Assembly: GCA_900546385.1 (NCBI GenBank)
Contig: URCT01000010.1
Location: 1 to 37,111, forward strand
From: an uncultured Eubacteriales bacterium
GTDB lineage: Bacteria; Bacillota; Clostridia; Oscillospirales; CAG-382
DNA length: 37,111 bases
Direction of reading: 5' to 3'
Below are positions 16,025 through 25,298 of this stretch, in pieces. The notes under the pieces were generated by a model. It was not told the origin of the DNA. It made no database searches and saw nothing but the letters and a program-made list of their open reading frames with translations. Position numbers and translations under genes: made by a program. Numbering within the stretch: position 1 is the first letter of the stretch; each line of letters opens with the position of its first letter.

Positions 16025-17434
16025 ATGCGCTTCAACTGTTTTGCCGCCGTGACAGCCTCTTTGGCTCTCGCTTTCGGCTCGTTTTTCGGTGTCGGTGCCG
16101 CACAGCCGATACAGGCGGATATCTCGACGATGTTTGACAGCCTGCAAGGCGAGGGAACGGCCGAAAGCCCGTATCTTGTAAGTGACGCAAACGCGCTTTG
16201 CCGCATGGCGGAACGCATTAACAGCGGCGACACGGCGTATGCGTCGGCATATTACCGCCAAACCGCACCGCTTGTATTAACGGAGCATACGCCCATCGGT
16301 TCGGAAAAATTCCCGTTTTGCGGTACGTATGACGGCAGTGGTTTTCCAATCATCTTCGAAAATGCTCCGACCGTTGCCGACAGCCGGTATGTCGGCTTTT
16401 TCGGCTATGCAAAGCAGGCGTGCTTTTCCAACATGGTGCTTGTCGGCGATTTGCGCGCCGATTCGGCAGAGGATCTGAACATCGGCTTTCTGTGCGGCTA
16501 TTATACGGCCGAAAAGAACGGAGCGTACAAAATCCAAAACTGTGAAGTGCTGGGACAGATGACCGCCAAGGCCGAGAGCGTGCTTGCCGGTGGGCTTATC
16601 GGTCAAGTGCGCTTAAAGAACGGCACGCTCACGGTTTCCGACTGCTATTCCGAAATCGAGCTTTCGGCAAACGGCGTGCAGACGGCGTTTTCGGGCGGCC
16701 TTTTCGGCTTTGCGCACGCCGCCGGCAGTGCGGTCTTCCGGATGTCCGCCTGTGTGGCAAACGGCGCGGTCACGTCAGCTGTCCGAGAGTCGTATGCGCT
16801 TGCTTACGGCGGCGGTCTGCTCGGCTATTTTTACCAAGACGACGGTTGGATTCATACAGCAAGCCTTGCCGGACTGTATGAAGAAACCTACAGCCTTTCC
16901 GGCAGTGCTTTTCACGGAAGCGTGACGACGGACGGCGGCTCTTCGCGGTATATCGGCGCGCTCATCGGCTATGCCAACGGTGCTGTTACCGTAAACAAAA
17001 ACTATGCCTGCGTCACGGAGCTGACACCGACCAATGCGTCGGAGAACGGGCAAAGCGTTTTGCGCGAAGACTTGTTTGACGCAGCCTTTTTGACCGAAAA
17101 CCTCAGCCTTGATTTGACCAAATGGATTTGCCTTGCCGATAAAAGCGGTTTGCGGTTAAAATCGAACTATCCCGAGCTTATCAAACTGCAAACGGAACAA
17201 AATGTACCAAAAACGCTGCATTTCCAGCCGGTCAACTGTGAAACCGGCCTGTTTGCCGCCGCTTTTTACGGCGCGGACGGTAAAATGACCGGCGCGAGAA
17301 GCCTTGCATTTTCGGAAGCCGCCGCTTTTGCGGTGACCGTTCCGGAGGGCGCGGAAAGCTTTCGGGTATTTCTGTTTGCCGACTGCCGCAGCTTGAAACC
17401 GCTTTTGCGAAAGCCGCTCTCTTTTACCGTATGA
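16025..17434 (+). CDS. Secreted GLUG-repeat-type beta-helix protein, paralogue 1
   Basis: This 469-residue protein has a signal peptide (MRFNCFAAVTASLALAFGSF, cleavage near GVGAA). The mature part begins with SLQGEGTAESPYLV and FPFCGTYDGSG, the usual opening of gut bacterial proteins that carry GLUG-type repeats. It continues with several GG(L/F)xG turns (GGLIGQV, GGLFGFA, GGGLLGYF), which suggests a beta-helix. The ending (FRVFLFADCRSLKPLLRKPL) matches a short C-terminal module shared with the next gene. There is no membrane anchor or sortase motif. I chose the ATG at 16025 because AAAGGAG precedes it; the 24 upstream open codons cover the hairpin. Role unknown, probably extracellular. Confidence 0.8.
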   Translation: MRFNCFAAVTASLALAFGSFFGVGAAQPIQADISTMFDSLQGEGTAESPYLVSDANALCRMAERINSGDTAYASAYYRQTAPLVLTEHTPIGSEKFPFCGTYDGSGFPIIFENAPTVADSRYVGFFGYAKQACFSNMVLVGDLRADSAEDLNIGFLCGYYTAEKNGAYKIQNCEVLGQMTAKAESVLAGGLIGQVRLKNGTLTVSDCYSEIELSANGVQTAFSGGLFGFAHAAGSAVFRMSACVANGAVTSAVRESYALAYGGGLLGYFYQDDGWIHTASLAGLYEETYSLSGSAFHGSVTTDGGSSRYIGALIGYANGAVTVNKNYACVTELTPTNASENGQSVLREDLFDAAFLTENLSLDLTKWICLADKSGLRLKSNYPELIKLQTEQNVPKTLHFQPVNCETGLFAAAFYGADGKMTGARSLAFSEAAAFAVTVPEGAESFRVFLFADCRSLKPLLRKPLSFTV

Positions 17435-17474
17435 CCTACGCGCCCATTCCCAAAACGAAAGGACGAAATGACCC

Positions 17475-19043
17475 ATGCACAAACTCCGTTTGCCCATACT
17501 CTTGGCAGCTGTTTTCGCGGCATTCTCCCTTTTAGCCGGTGCAGCACCGCAGCTCGATTACGATGTGGAAGCTCCGATGGATGAAAAAACCGAAGGCTTT
17601 GAGGAGCGTGCGGTACATAAAAACACAACCTCCGTCTATTCCGACACCCTGCAGGGCGGCGGCACGGCCGAAGATCCGTTTGTCATCGCTCATGCAAGCG
17701 ATTTGCTGTACCTTTCCGAGCAGGTGAATGCCGGCAATGAACCGTATGGCAGTGCCTATTACGTCCAAAGCGCCGATATCGATTTGACCGGCAGCGCCTA
17801 CACGCCCATCGGCACGCAAGCGCATCCGTTTTCCGGCTCGTATGACGGCGCGAACCATCGCATTCTGTATATAGATGCAGTCTATGAGGGCGATTTGTTC
17901 GGCGTTTTCGGCTATGCGCTTGCCGCCGATTTTCGGAATATGGATATTTATATGGAGGCGGACGTCACCTATAAGAACTTATTCGATACGGCAGAGGATA
18001 AGAATGCGTCGCTGTACGCCGGGATTCTCTGCGGCGTGTATCAGGTCGCAAAGGATTGCAACAGCACGGTTTCCGGCTGTCGCACGGACGGAAAGCTCAC
18101 GGCGACCAACACCAAACGAACCGTCCATGCCGCCGGATTTTTCGGACTGCTTTCGGCAACTACCATTTATTACGGCGATGTGTTGGTCATCGATTGCGAA
18201 AGCGCGGCGGATATTACCGCCAATGCACGCTCCAGCCCGTATGCTGCCGGTATCGCCGCACGCGCCGAAACGCAAGGACGCGGAAGACTCGGCTTTGAAC
18301 GCTGCTTTGTCAGCGGAAGCGTCGTTGCCCACGGCTATTCGACCGAATCCTACTCTGCCTGCGCAGGCGGTGTTGCAGGATGTCTGTATATCGACGAATC
18401 GGATTGGTCGGTTTGGTCAGAGCTTTCGGATGAGCCGGACGGATCGAAAACCTCGAACGCGGTCGATACCAATCGTATCAAAACTGCCTTAAAGGCGTGC
18501 GTGGTAGCTTCGGAAACACTGCACGCGTATTTGTCCAAACAGCATTCCCAAAGCACCGCTTATGTGGATTGGTTCGCTGCCAGCATATCGGAAAACATTA
18601 CAATCATCAATAACTATTATCTGAAAAACGATACGATCGTCTGCAACGGCGGCGACCTTGCCGCAACCGAAATCGAAACCAAAGAGCAGCTGTATTCCGC
18701 CGAATTTCTTTCCGGAACGCTTTCGTATGATTTGGACGGCTTGTGGAACCTCACGCCGGGCAAAGCTCTGTCGTTACGCTTTGATGGCGCACGCATTTGG
18801 GTCTATCGCGACGGCGAGCAGCTCGTCCTTCTGCCGATCGGCGGTTCGGCCGGTTCGTTTGTCCTTTCCTATTGTGACCAAACTTGGCGTCCGCTTGCGT
18901 TCGACGTTATCGCTGTCGACGCGGAGAATCGCCGCTATACGACCGTGATTCCGTCGTTTGACGGAGCACGTTCTGTGACCGTGCTGTGGCTCGACCAAAA
19001 CAGCCTGCGGCCGCTTGCTAAGCCTTGCCGTTTGTCAGTTTGA
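17475..19043 (+). CDS. Secreted GLUG-repeat-type beta-helix protein, paralogue 2
   Basis: This 522-residue tandem paralogue of the upstream gene lies 40 nt after it and is probably co-transcribed. A signal peptide (MHKLRLPILLAAVFAAFSLL, cleavage near AGAAP) is followed by TLQGGGTAEDPFVI, an IDLTGSAYTPIG segment, FSGSYDGANHR and FGVFGYALAADFRNMDI, which align block by block with paralogue 1. The C-terminal module SVTVLWLDQNSLRPLAKPC is also shared. It is cysteine-containing and extracytoplasmic. No catalytic signature is seen. A transcription terminator follows, so the two genes form the end of the transcript. Binding or structural surface function is inferred only from the repeat type. Confidence 0.8.
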   Translation: MHKLRLPILLAAVFAAFSLLAGAAPQLDYDVEAPMDEKTEGFEERAVHKNTTSVYSDTLQGGGTAEDPFVIAHASDLLYLSEQVNAGNEPYGSAYYVQSADIDLTGSAYTPIGTQAHPFSGSYDGANHRILYIDAVYEGDLFGVFGYALAADFRNMDIYMEADVTYKNLFDTAEDKNASLYAGILCGVYQVAKDCNSTVSGCRTDGKLTATNTKRTVHAAGFFGLLSATTIYYGDVLVIDCESAADITANARSSPYAAGIAARAETQGRGRLGFERCFVSGSVVAHGYSTESYSACAGGVAGCLYIDESDWSVWSELSDEPDGSKTSNAVDTNRIKTALKACVVASETLHAYLSKQHSQSTAYVDWFAASISENITIINNYYLKNDTIVCNGGDLAATEIETKEQLYSAEFLSGTLSYDLDGLWNLTPGKALSLRFDGARIWVYRDGEQLVLLPIGGSAGSFVLSYCDQTWRPLAFDVIAVDAENRRYTTVIPSFDGARSVTVLWLDQNSLRPLAKPCRLSV

Positions 19044-19071
19044 GCAGCGTTCGAACGGAATCGTATATTTC

Positions 19072-19106
19072 GCCGCCATGCACTAAGCGTGGCGGCTTTC
19101 TTTTTG
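19072..19106 (+). terminator. Rho-independent terminator after the paralogue pair
   Basis: The perfect stem GCCGCCA (19072-19078) / TGGCGGC (19090-19096) is followed by TTTCTTTTT. Confidence 0.85.
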
Positions 19107-19154
19107 TGCATATTGCCAAAAAATGCTGGTTAATTTTTACAAAAATCGAAAACG

Positions 19155-19186
19155 TTCATGACTTATTAACTTGTACGTGCTATACT
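19155..19186 (+). promoter_or_regulatory. Extended -10 promoter of the 1063-residue secreted protein
   Basis: TATACT at 19181-19186 is preceded by TGC, an extended -10 element. The nearest -35-like hexamer (TTCATG, 19155-19160) is 20 nt away, so the extended -10 probably carries the activity. Confidence 0.5.
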
Positions 19187-19232
19187 ATATTTGTATATAA
19201 ACACTACATCATATTTATAAGGAGTGACACGC

Positions 19233-22200
19233 GTGAAAAAACCTTTATCCATCCTGTTGTCTGCCATGCTTTTGATCTCTTCGAGCTTTACCGCTTCTGC
19301 GTTTGAAGCCGAAACAGTCGAAGCGGCAGATGAGAAAACCGCAATACCTGCTGTCGAAGCACAGGTATCGGAGGAAACAAGCCTCGATATCCCGCTTATC
19401 GATCCCGACAAGGGCAAGCTCATCTTATATCAGAACTTTGACGCCGAAGGCGCAACCTTTGCAACGGTCGATTATTTCGATGCCACTTATATTACGCCCG
19501 GCAACATCACCGGCAGCAGCACCACACTGACCATTGAAACCGACCCGGCTGACGCGTCTAACAAAGTACTCAAAATGACCAATGCGGGAAGCAGCTGGCA
19601 TCAGTATGTTGTAAACGTCAACATGCCGTTAAAAGAAGGCGAATATACGGTTGCTTACCGTCATGCCAGTGAAAACGGCGATGTGGTAGGCTATATGCAG
19701 CGCTTCTTCACTTCGCCTCACCCGGTAAACAGTGCCGGTGAGTCGAAAGACGACTTAATTTCAACCAATCCCAGCACGGCCAATATCAATACCAATCCGA
19801 AAACCTTGTATGACACCTCTTACACCGGCGTCTGCAAAACGATTGACGGCATCAAGAAGTTCGGCATGAAGGGCGGCAATATGTTCCCGATGGCCGGCGA
19901 TGTTCCGATGAACTCGGTGTATCAGCTTCGCCTGATTCCGAATAAGGGAAACCTGTATGTCGATGATTTTCGCATCTATTTCTTCCCGGAAAATGCCTTT
20001 ACGGTTGCGGACGGCGCAGATGTAAAGTTTATTGAACCGACCACAGCGACCTACACGTTCCCGAAACCCGACGGCGTTTATTTCTATGTCAATAAGACCA
20101 ACCCTTTCGAAACGTACAAGCCCGGTCAAACGGTAGATGTCGCCGCACTTGCCGGCGGAAAATTCGTCGGTATACACATTCCGCAGTATGTCGCCGAAAA
20201 GGGCGAATTGGTTCTGTATATGGATTATGAGACCGGCGACCTCAAGACGCTGACCTACGTCAATCCGGTTTACAGTAACATCACTGCTTTTTCCGGTTAC
20301 AGAACCGACGGTACGGATTCGCTTACACTTGTTGCCGATCCGACGGACGAAACCGGCAAGAACCATGCCATGAAGGTGTATTCCAATAACACTTCTGCCC
20401 ATCGTCTTGCTGTTTCGCAGTTTGCCGGCATTTCACTTGCCAATTCCGCCTTTACGTCTACAAGCCGTTATATGCTTGTCTCACCGGCCGATTTCAGTCA
20501 CATTTACTTCCGTTTCCAAAAACCGGGCGCAAGCGATGCCTCGGCTACCAAATCGATTTCCATAAAGGACAATCCGCCTGCCGAGCTTACTTGGACAAAT
20601 CTTTCCGTGACGCCGGATGATATGACCGGTTTGAATACCGGTATCAACTCGTTCGGTTATCAGATCAACATGATACAGGGCAAGGAAACCACCTATTATA
20701 TCGACGATTATGCCCTGTATGCTTATCCGCTCAATTCGGTCATGTTCACGAGAACCAAGGGCGATGCCGATGTGACCATGTTACGCAACGAAGACCTGCA
20801 CGGCGAAGACCTTTCGTTTACGTTCCCGACGGTTGATGACCTCGGCTACACGTTGGATGAAGGCGAAAAATTCTACGGTTGGGTCTCCTATGACGGAAAA
20901 CAGCGTTACCAACCCGGCGAAACGGTAAAATATGCCGACCTCAACCATCAGACCTTCTATCCGTTTACCCAGTCGGTGAACGACAATGCCATGGGCTATG
21001 TCTTTGACGGCGATATTGCCATGACCGGTTATGATAATCAATCGCTCCGCTTCAAGGAAACCATCAACGATGAAGGCAGAAGCGTGCTTCATCTGCGCAC
21101 CTATAAGTCGTTTAATGCCACCCTTCAGGGCGGCAAATGGGCGACCGACGCTCGTATCGGCATGAGAACCTCCGAGGATAAAGCCTTCTCCGGCACGGAG
21201 TTCCCGATCGTTACGTATACCTATAAGATCGAAAACACCTATAAAGTACCGGATGCTTATGTGAAGGATAAAAACTATGATCCGGAGTTAGAGGAATTTG
21301 CCGATGCACAGCCCGAGCCGCTTTCCGAATCGTTGTTTGTGTTCTGGTATTACAAGAAAAATGCAAACGGCAAAATCTGGATTGCCAACTACGGAGAAAA
21401 CAAGCTCGGCAACGCATACCAAAAAGCAACCATCGACGGCAAGTATCACACGCTGACGCTTAATATGCGCGGTCTCGCTTCCAACGCAAAAGACCCGTAT
21501 AACAGCGGTGACGTTTACGGCTTCGCCCTTGACCCGGTTGCATCAGCCAGCTGGTCGTCGGATATCTATGTGGACAGCATCCGCGCCTACCGCTTCGGCT
21601 ATACCACCGTTACGTATGCTACCAATGCACCCGAAGGCGCGACGGTTGTAAGCGAAGTCGCAGCGGATACCGACCGCGGTATCGGTAAAGGCTATCTGTT
21701 AACCGATTCCCGTCCGGAAGTTGATGGCTATACCTTTGCCGGTTGGGCATTAAGTGCCGATGCAACGGCGGATGATGTAATCGAAAGCATCGATCTTACC
21801 GGCGACACTACCGTTTATGCCGTTTGGGAATCTGCCGCCAAGACCGCAAAGCCGGAAATGGCCGCTGTTTCCAGCGTATATCTCAGCGATGACACCGCCA
21901 AGAACGGTATCCGCTTCCGCGCATCTGTTTCGGCGGCAACGCTTGCCAATGAAAAGCTTCGCGAATACGGCTTCCTTGTTGCCCGTCAGGATATGCTTGA
22001 CAAATATCACGACTCTTTGGATCATTCCTTCTATCATCCGGAAAATACCGAAACCTTAAAGCCGCTGTATGTGGAAGGCAAAGCATTTGAAAGAGATGAA
22101 GAAGGCAATGTTACCAAGAACATCATCTACAAGATGACGACGGATGGCGATGTCACGTTTGTTGCACGCTGTGTCGGTCTGAATCTTACAAACAAAGCCC

Positions 22201-22424
22201 ATGTGACTGCCGAGCTCACGGCAAGACCGTATCTGCGCTATGCCGGTGCAAACGGCAGCATCGTCACACTGTATGGCGATACGTATACCTCTTCGCTGTA
22301 CGGCGTTGTGAAATCCATCAAGGATAAAGCCGATGCCGGCGATGAGCAGTCTCTCGAAGATTACAACGCACACAAGTCGTATTACGATGCGATCCTTGCG
22401 CTTGCTGAATCGACAGAGGGTTAA
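19233..22424 (+). CDS. Large secreted protein with three beta-sandwich modules and an InlB-type repeat
   Basis: This 1063-residue protein has a signal peptide (MKKPLSILLSAMLLISSSFT, cleavage near ASAF). Three similar carbohydrate-binding-like beta modules follow, each opening with a KGKLILYQNF / ELVLYMDYE / MGYVFDGDI strand and ending with a YVDDFRIYFFP-like strand (about 58-255, 330-500, 590-790). Short FYVNKTNPFETYKPGQTV-like linkers separate them. A Listeria-Bacteroides (InlB-type) repeat lies at about 795-870 (DGYTFAGWALSADATADDV). The C-terminal 180 residues begin with NGIRFRASVS and resemble a tail common in clostridial secreted proteins. There is no active-site signature; surface glycan binding is a guess. 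The GTG at 19233 lies 8 nt after AAGGAG; an earlier GTG at 19224 is inside that site. The gene is monocistronic, with its own promoter and terminator. Confidence 0.82.
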   Translation: MKKPLSILLSAMLLISSSFTASAFEAETVEAADEKTAIPAVEAQVSEETSLDIPLIDPDKGKLILYQNFDAEGATFATVDYFDATYITPGNITGSSTTLTIETDPADASNKVLKMTNAGSSWHQYVVNVNMPLKEGEYTVAYRHASENGDVVGYMQRFFTSPHPVNSAGESKDDLISTNPSTANINTNPKTLYDTSYTGVCKTIDGIKKFGMKGGNMFPMAGDVPMNSVYQLRLIPNKGNLYVDDFRIYFFPENAFTVADGADVKFIEPTTATYTFPKPDGVYFYVNKTNPFETYKPGQTVDVAALAGGKFVGIHIPQYVAEKGELVLYMDYETGDLKTLTYVNPVYSNITAFSGYRTDGTDSLTLVADPTDETGKNHAMKVYSNNTSAHRLAVSQFAGISLANSAFTSTSRYMLVSPADFSHIYFRFQKPGASDASATKSISIKDNPPAELTWTNLSVTPDDMTGLNTGINSFGYQINMIQGKETTYYIDDYALYAYPLNSVMFTRTKGDADVTMLRNEDLHGEDLSFTFPTVDDLGYTLDEGEKFYGWVSYDGKQRYQPGETVKYADLNHQTFYPFTQSVNDNAMGYVFDGDIAMTGYDNQSLRFKETINDEGRSVLHLRTYKSFNATLQGGKWATDARIGMRTSEDKAFSGTEFPIVTYTYKIENTYKVPDAYVKDKNYDPELEEFADAQPEPLSESLFVFWYYKKNANGKIWIANYGENKLGNAYQKATIDGKYHTLTLNMRGLASNAKDPYNSGDVYGFALDPVASASWSSDIYVDSIRAYRFGYTTVTYATNAPEGATVVSEVAADTDRGIGKGYLLTDSRPEVDGYTFAGWALSADATADDVIESIDLTGDTTVYAVWESAAKTAKPEMAAVSSVYLSDDTAKNGIRFRASVSAATLANEKLREYGFLVARQDMLDKYHDSLDHSFYHPENTETLKPLYVEGKAFERDEEGNVTKNIIYKMTTDGDVTFVARCVGLNLTNKAHVTAELTARPYLRYAGANGSIVTLYGDTYTSSLYGVVKSIKDKADAGDEQSLEDYNAHKSYYDAILALAESTEG

Positions 22425-22442
22425 ACATTCCAATAACCGCCA

Positions 22443-22472
22443 AAAAGGGACTGCATTTTCGCAGTCCCTTTT
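22443..22472 (+). terminator. Strong rho-independent terminator
   Basis: AAAAGGGACTGC (22443-22454) pairs perfectly with GCAGTCCCTTTT (22461-22472) around a 6-nt loop. The A and T flanks let it work in both directions, so it may also end the opposing rnmV transcript. Confidence 0.92.
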
Positions 22473-22500
22473 GCATTATAGGAAGATGAAGACTATGTCG

Positions 22501-23094
22501 CTATTCATCGTCGGGCAGGGCAATGCCGAAAAGGTTGATCGCTTCTAACAGCGCACCGGCAGTCATGCCGGTCGGCAGGTCGTTTGCCGCGCAAAATGCG
22601 TCCCGGCACGCATGACTGTCCTCTCTGCCGCATAACCCGACCGCATACAGGTCGGCCTTGGTGTATACGCGCTTAGCCTTGATGTCGCCCGGCTCGCCAC
22701 CTTGGGCTTCGCAGGCAATGCCGCTTCGTTCCAATAAACGGCGCAGCGTCTCGACGGACAGTCCCTCCACACCGAGAAAACCGGCCTTGGACGGTGCTTT
22801 TTTGCGCTTTTCCTTGCCGGAAATCTGCGGCGCATATACATGAACGACCTTTTCCTTCGGCAGCATTCCTCGAAGCTTGTTGCGGATGACAAAACCGGCC
22901 GGATCGCTGTCAGTAAGGATGATTAAGCCGTCGGTAAGAGCCAAACGGCGAAACAGCTTTGCTTTTTGCCCGGAGGAAAAGACGGAAAAGCCGTCGGTGG
23001 TGAAAATCGGTGCATCGACGAATTGCTGTAACTTGATTTTGTCGTATTTGCCTTCGACCAAAATGGCTTGTTTGATTTTTAGTTTTTCACTCAT
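22501..23094 (-). CDS. rnmV: Ribonuclease M5-like TOPRIM protein
   Basis: This 197-residue protein starts with a TOPRIM domain: the acidic motif VEGKYDKIKLQQFV near residue 15 and the DxD motif LTDSDPAGFVIRNKL near residue 60 are the metal-binding parts. RNase M5 matures 5S rRNA precursors in Firmicutes. The middle (GFLGVEGLSVETLRRLLE) fits the usual GVEHAS/PESI-type region, and the C-terminus fits the accessory domain. The start ATG overlaps the stop of the upstream winged-helix gene by 4 nt and has no ribosome site of its own, so it is translationally coupled. Confidence 0.88.
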   Translation of the reverse strand: MSEKLKIKQAILVEGKYDKIKLQQFVDAPIFTTDGFSVFSSGQKAKLFRRLALTDGLIILTDSDPAGFVIRNKLRGMLPKEKVVHVYAPQISGKEKRKKAPSKAGFLGVEGLSVETLRRLLERSGIACEAQGGEPGDIKAKRVYTKADLYAVGLCGREDSHACRDAFCAANDLPTGMTAGALLEAINLFGIALPDDE

Positions 23095-23639
23095 GATTCG
23101 AGAAGAAAATCGGCTTTTCCGGTCAAAACTGCTTTGAGCGCACGTAAAATTTCCTCCGGACGCTTGTCGAAATTCTGCTTTGCGGCATACGCCGTTTTCT
23201 CGTCTTCAAGCAGAAGATCGATCTGTGTCAAAACGCTTCCGTTTTGCGTGGCTTTGCAGCAAAGGTGCGTGCCGTTCGAATCGGTTTGTACAGAGCAAGC
23301 ATATTCGATGCCCTGCGTTAGGCTGTCGTATTCCCGTTTGACGGCGCGTACCGCTTCTTCCGGTACGGCTGCTCCCAATTCCGCAAGGACGGATTTGCCC
23401 AAATCGCTGAGAATGCAGCACTTCGGCAGGGCGGCACTTGCAGAAAACGTGATTAGATTTTCATGTGCCAAATGCTCCATAACGTCCGGCAAATCGATGA
23501 AATCGGCAACCGCAGCGTGATAAACGGCGGCAAGCAGATAATCGGCATTGACGCCGTTCGGATAGGCTTTCATGACCTGCAGCATGAGAATCCGGAGCTG
23601 TTCGGTGTTGATGCGCAAAAGAATCCTTCTTTCCGACAT
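23091..23639 (-). CDS. DUF4364-like winged-helix protein
   Basis: This 182-residue protein has an N-terminal winged-helix region (about residues 10-80: LRILMLQVMKAYPNGVNADY, then a LSDLGKSVL wing) and a beta-rich C-terminal part, as in DUF4364 proteins of clostridia, which are presumed DNA-binding regulators of unknown target. The ATG at 23639 is only about 20 nt after the predicted transcription start and has no ribosome site. A TTG at 23618 has AGAAGGA 5 nt upstream and may be the real start. It is co-transcribed with rnmV and has its own sigma-A promoter. Confidence 0.75.
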   Translation of the reverse strand: MSERRILLRINTEQLRILMLQVMKAYPNGVNADYLLAAVYHAAVADFIDLPDVMEHLAHENLITFSASAALPKCCILSDLGKSVLAELGAAVPEEAVRAVKREYDSLTQGIEYACSVQTDSNGTHLCCKATQNGSVLTQIDLLLEDEKTAYAAKQNFDKRPEEILRALKAVLTGKADFLLES

Positions 23640-23665
23640 TTGAGATAACGGAAATGTCTGGTTCT

Positions 23666-23694
23666 ATTGTATCACAGTTTGCGGTATTTTTCAA
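23666..23694 (-). promoter_or_regulatory. Sigma-A promoter of the DUF4364-rnmV operon
   Basis: On the minus strand TTGAAA (23694-23689), a 17-nt spacer and TACAAT (23671-23666) make a near-consensus promoter about 20-25 nt upstream of the first gene. Confidence 0.75.
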
Positions 23695-23740
23695 GAAAAA
23701 TATCAATTTTTCGCTTATTGGTAGAACTTTTGAAAAAGTG

Positions 23741-23769
23741 TGGACAAATGCGGCTGTCTGTGTTATACT
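23741..23769 (+). promoter_or_regulatory. Sigma-A promoter of the GH27 gene
   Basis: TGGACA (23741-23746), a 17-nt spacer and TATACT (23764-23769) lie about 43 nt upstream of the start codon. It is divergent from the DUF4364-rnmV promoter. Confidence 0.8.
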
Positions 23770-23812
23770 GGCCATATCAATCCATCCAAACCTTCGAGAA
23801 AAAGGAGATCTT

Positions 23813-25246
23813 ATGTGTTATACAAAACTTGCACCATACAAACCGGCTCAAAAGCCGGAGCTGCATATTCCGGCGCGCGTGGGTGCCTCCCCAAACCGAC
23901 CGTTTTTGTACCGTTTGCCGATTGCGGGTGCGCGTCCGATGTCGATTTCGGTATCCGGCCTGCCGCATGGCCTTACGCTTGAAAACGGGATCCTTGCCGG
24001 AACGGCGGCTGTGTCCGGCGACTATGAACTTACCGTTTGTGCCGAAAACGCATACGGCTCGGCCTGCGGAAGCGTTGTTTTATCGATCGCCGAGGGAAAT
24101 ATCTGCCGCACGCCGCTTATGGGATGGACAAGCTGGAACACGTTTGCCCATACCGTGTCGAGCGAAAAGATCCTTGCATCGGCAAAGCTTCTTTGCGAGA
24201 CCCGGCTTGCCGATTACGGCTATGGTTATATCAACATCGATTCTTCTTGGCAGGGAGAGTATGGCGAAAACGGCGCAATCACGCCATGTGACCGCTTTCC
24301 CGATATGAAAAAGCTTTGCGATGCGGTCCATGCTCTCGGCTTAAAATGCGGCATCTATGCCACGCCCATGCTCAACGCCTGGGGCAAAGAGGATGGCGGC
24401 ATGGGGTTACCGGGCTGCACGCGCGGCGAACCGGATCCGGCGTTTCCGCCGACCATGGGCGGCATCGGCAAGGAACACCACGAAAAGCAAAATGTGCGGC
24501 AATGGGCGGCATGGGGCTTCGATTATCTCAAATACGATTGGGATCCGTGCGACCCGATCAATGCCGATTTGATGAAAAAAGAGCTTGACGCCAGCGGCCG
24601 CGATTTTGTGTTTTGCGTGACCGTCTATGCCGGACACGAATATGCCGACTATTGGTCCAAAAACTGCCATTCGTGGCGCGACAATCCCGATTCGGAGGAT
24701 AATTTCGAACGCGTGGTGCGCATTTTCGACACGGCAAAAGCGTGGCAGGCGTATATCTCGCCCGGCCATGCCTTTGATTTGGATATGCTTGAAACCGGCT
24801 TTATCCGCGGTCATGCAAGTCATCTTTCCGAGGATGAGCAGATTTTCGCCTATGCGTTCCGTGCCTTTTTTGCGTCGCCGCTGCAGCTTGGCTGTGATCT
24901 TTCGAAGCTGACGGAATTCGATATGGCACTCTATGCCAATCCCGAGCTTATCGCCCTCCAACAGGATGTGCTTGTACGCGGCGCTGTGTGCGTTTGGGAG
25001 AAGCGCGAACAAAGCGAAAATGCGCCGCGCCGCTATGCCGCCGTGTACGAACGTGAGCTTGCCGACGGCAAGGCCATAGCCTTTTTCAATCCCGGCGAAA
25101 CCGAAGAAACGCTGACCTATCCGTTAAACGCCAAAACAACGGTTCGGGATGTTTTGGCAAGAGAAAGTCTTGCTGACGCGGATACGGAAATCGCGCTTGT
25201 GCTAAAACCGCATACCGTGCGGATCCTGAAATTGCAAAATGTGTAA
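23813..25246 (+). CDS. GH27-type alpha-galactosidase-like glycosidase with N-terminal Ig-like domain
   Basis: This 477-residue protein has no signal peptide, so it is probably cytoplasmic. An N-terminal Ig-like (He_PIG-type) domain spans about 15-95 (SGLPHGLTLENGILAGTA). The GH27 barrel then opens with PLMGWTSWNTF. The nucleophile aspartate lies in YLKYDWD (about residue 240). The acid/base aspartate is expected in WRDNPDSED (about 290). A beta-sandwich closes the protein. GH27 retaining enzymes remove alpha-galactose, or in some members alpha-N-acetylgalactosamine or beta-arabinopyranose, so the exact sugar is uncertain. AAAGGAG lies 6 nt before the ATG; the longer open frame upstream runs across the promoter. 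It converges with the GH38 gene at a shared terminator. Confidence 0.88.
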   Translation: MCYTKLAPYKPAQKPELHIPARVGASPNRPFLYRLPIAGARPMSISVSGLPHGLTLENGILAGTAAVSGDYELTVCAENAYGSACGSVVLSIAEGNICRTPLMGWTSWNTFAHTVSSEKILASAKLLCETRLADYGYGYINIDSSWQGEYGENGAITPCDRFPDMKKLCDAVHALGLKCGIYATPMLNAWGKEDGGMGLPGCTRGEPDPAFPPTMGGIGKEHHEKQNVRQWAAWGFDYLKYDWDPCDPINADLMKKELDASGRDFVFCVTVYAGHEYADYWSKNCHSWRDNPDSEDNFERVVRIFDTAKAWQAYISPGHAFDLDMLETGFIRGHASHLSEDEQIFAYAFRAFFASPLQLGCDLSKLTEFDMALYANPELIALQQDVLVRGAVCVWEKREQSENAPRRYAAVYERELADGKAIAFFNPGETEETLTYPLNAKTTVRDVLARESLADADTEIALVLKPHTVRILKLQNV

Positions 25247-25250
25247 AGCA

Positions 25251-25284
25251 AAAGCCGTCCGAAGAAGAATCCTCGGACGGCTTT
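25251..25284. terminator. Bidirectional terminator between the GH27 and GH38 genes
   Basis: AAAGCCGTCCGA (25251-25262) and TCGGACGGCTTT (25273-25284) form a perfect 12-bp stem, between two convergent stop codons. The T tails are short on both sides. Confidence 0.8.
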
Positions 25285-25298
25285 GTCGGCGCGGTCTG

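Noticed and set aside
19103..19120. Third copy of the TTTGTGCAATATG motif after the paralogue terminator
   Set aside because: TTTGTGCATATTGCC agrees only in its first half and overlaps the terminator T-run.
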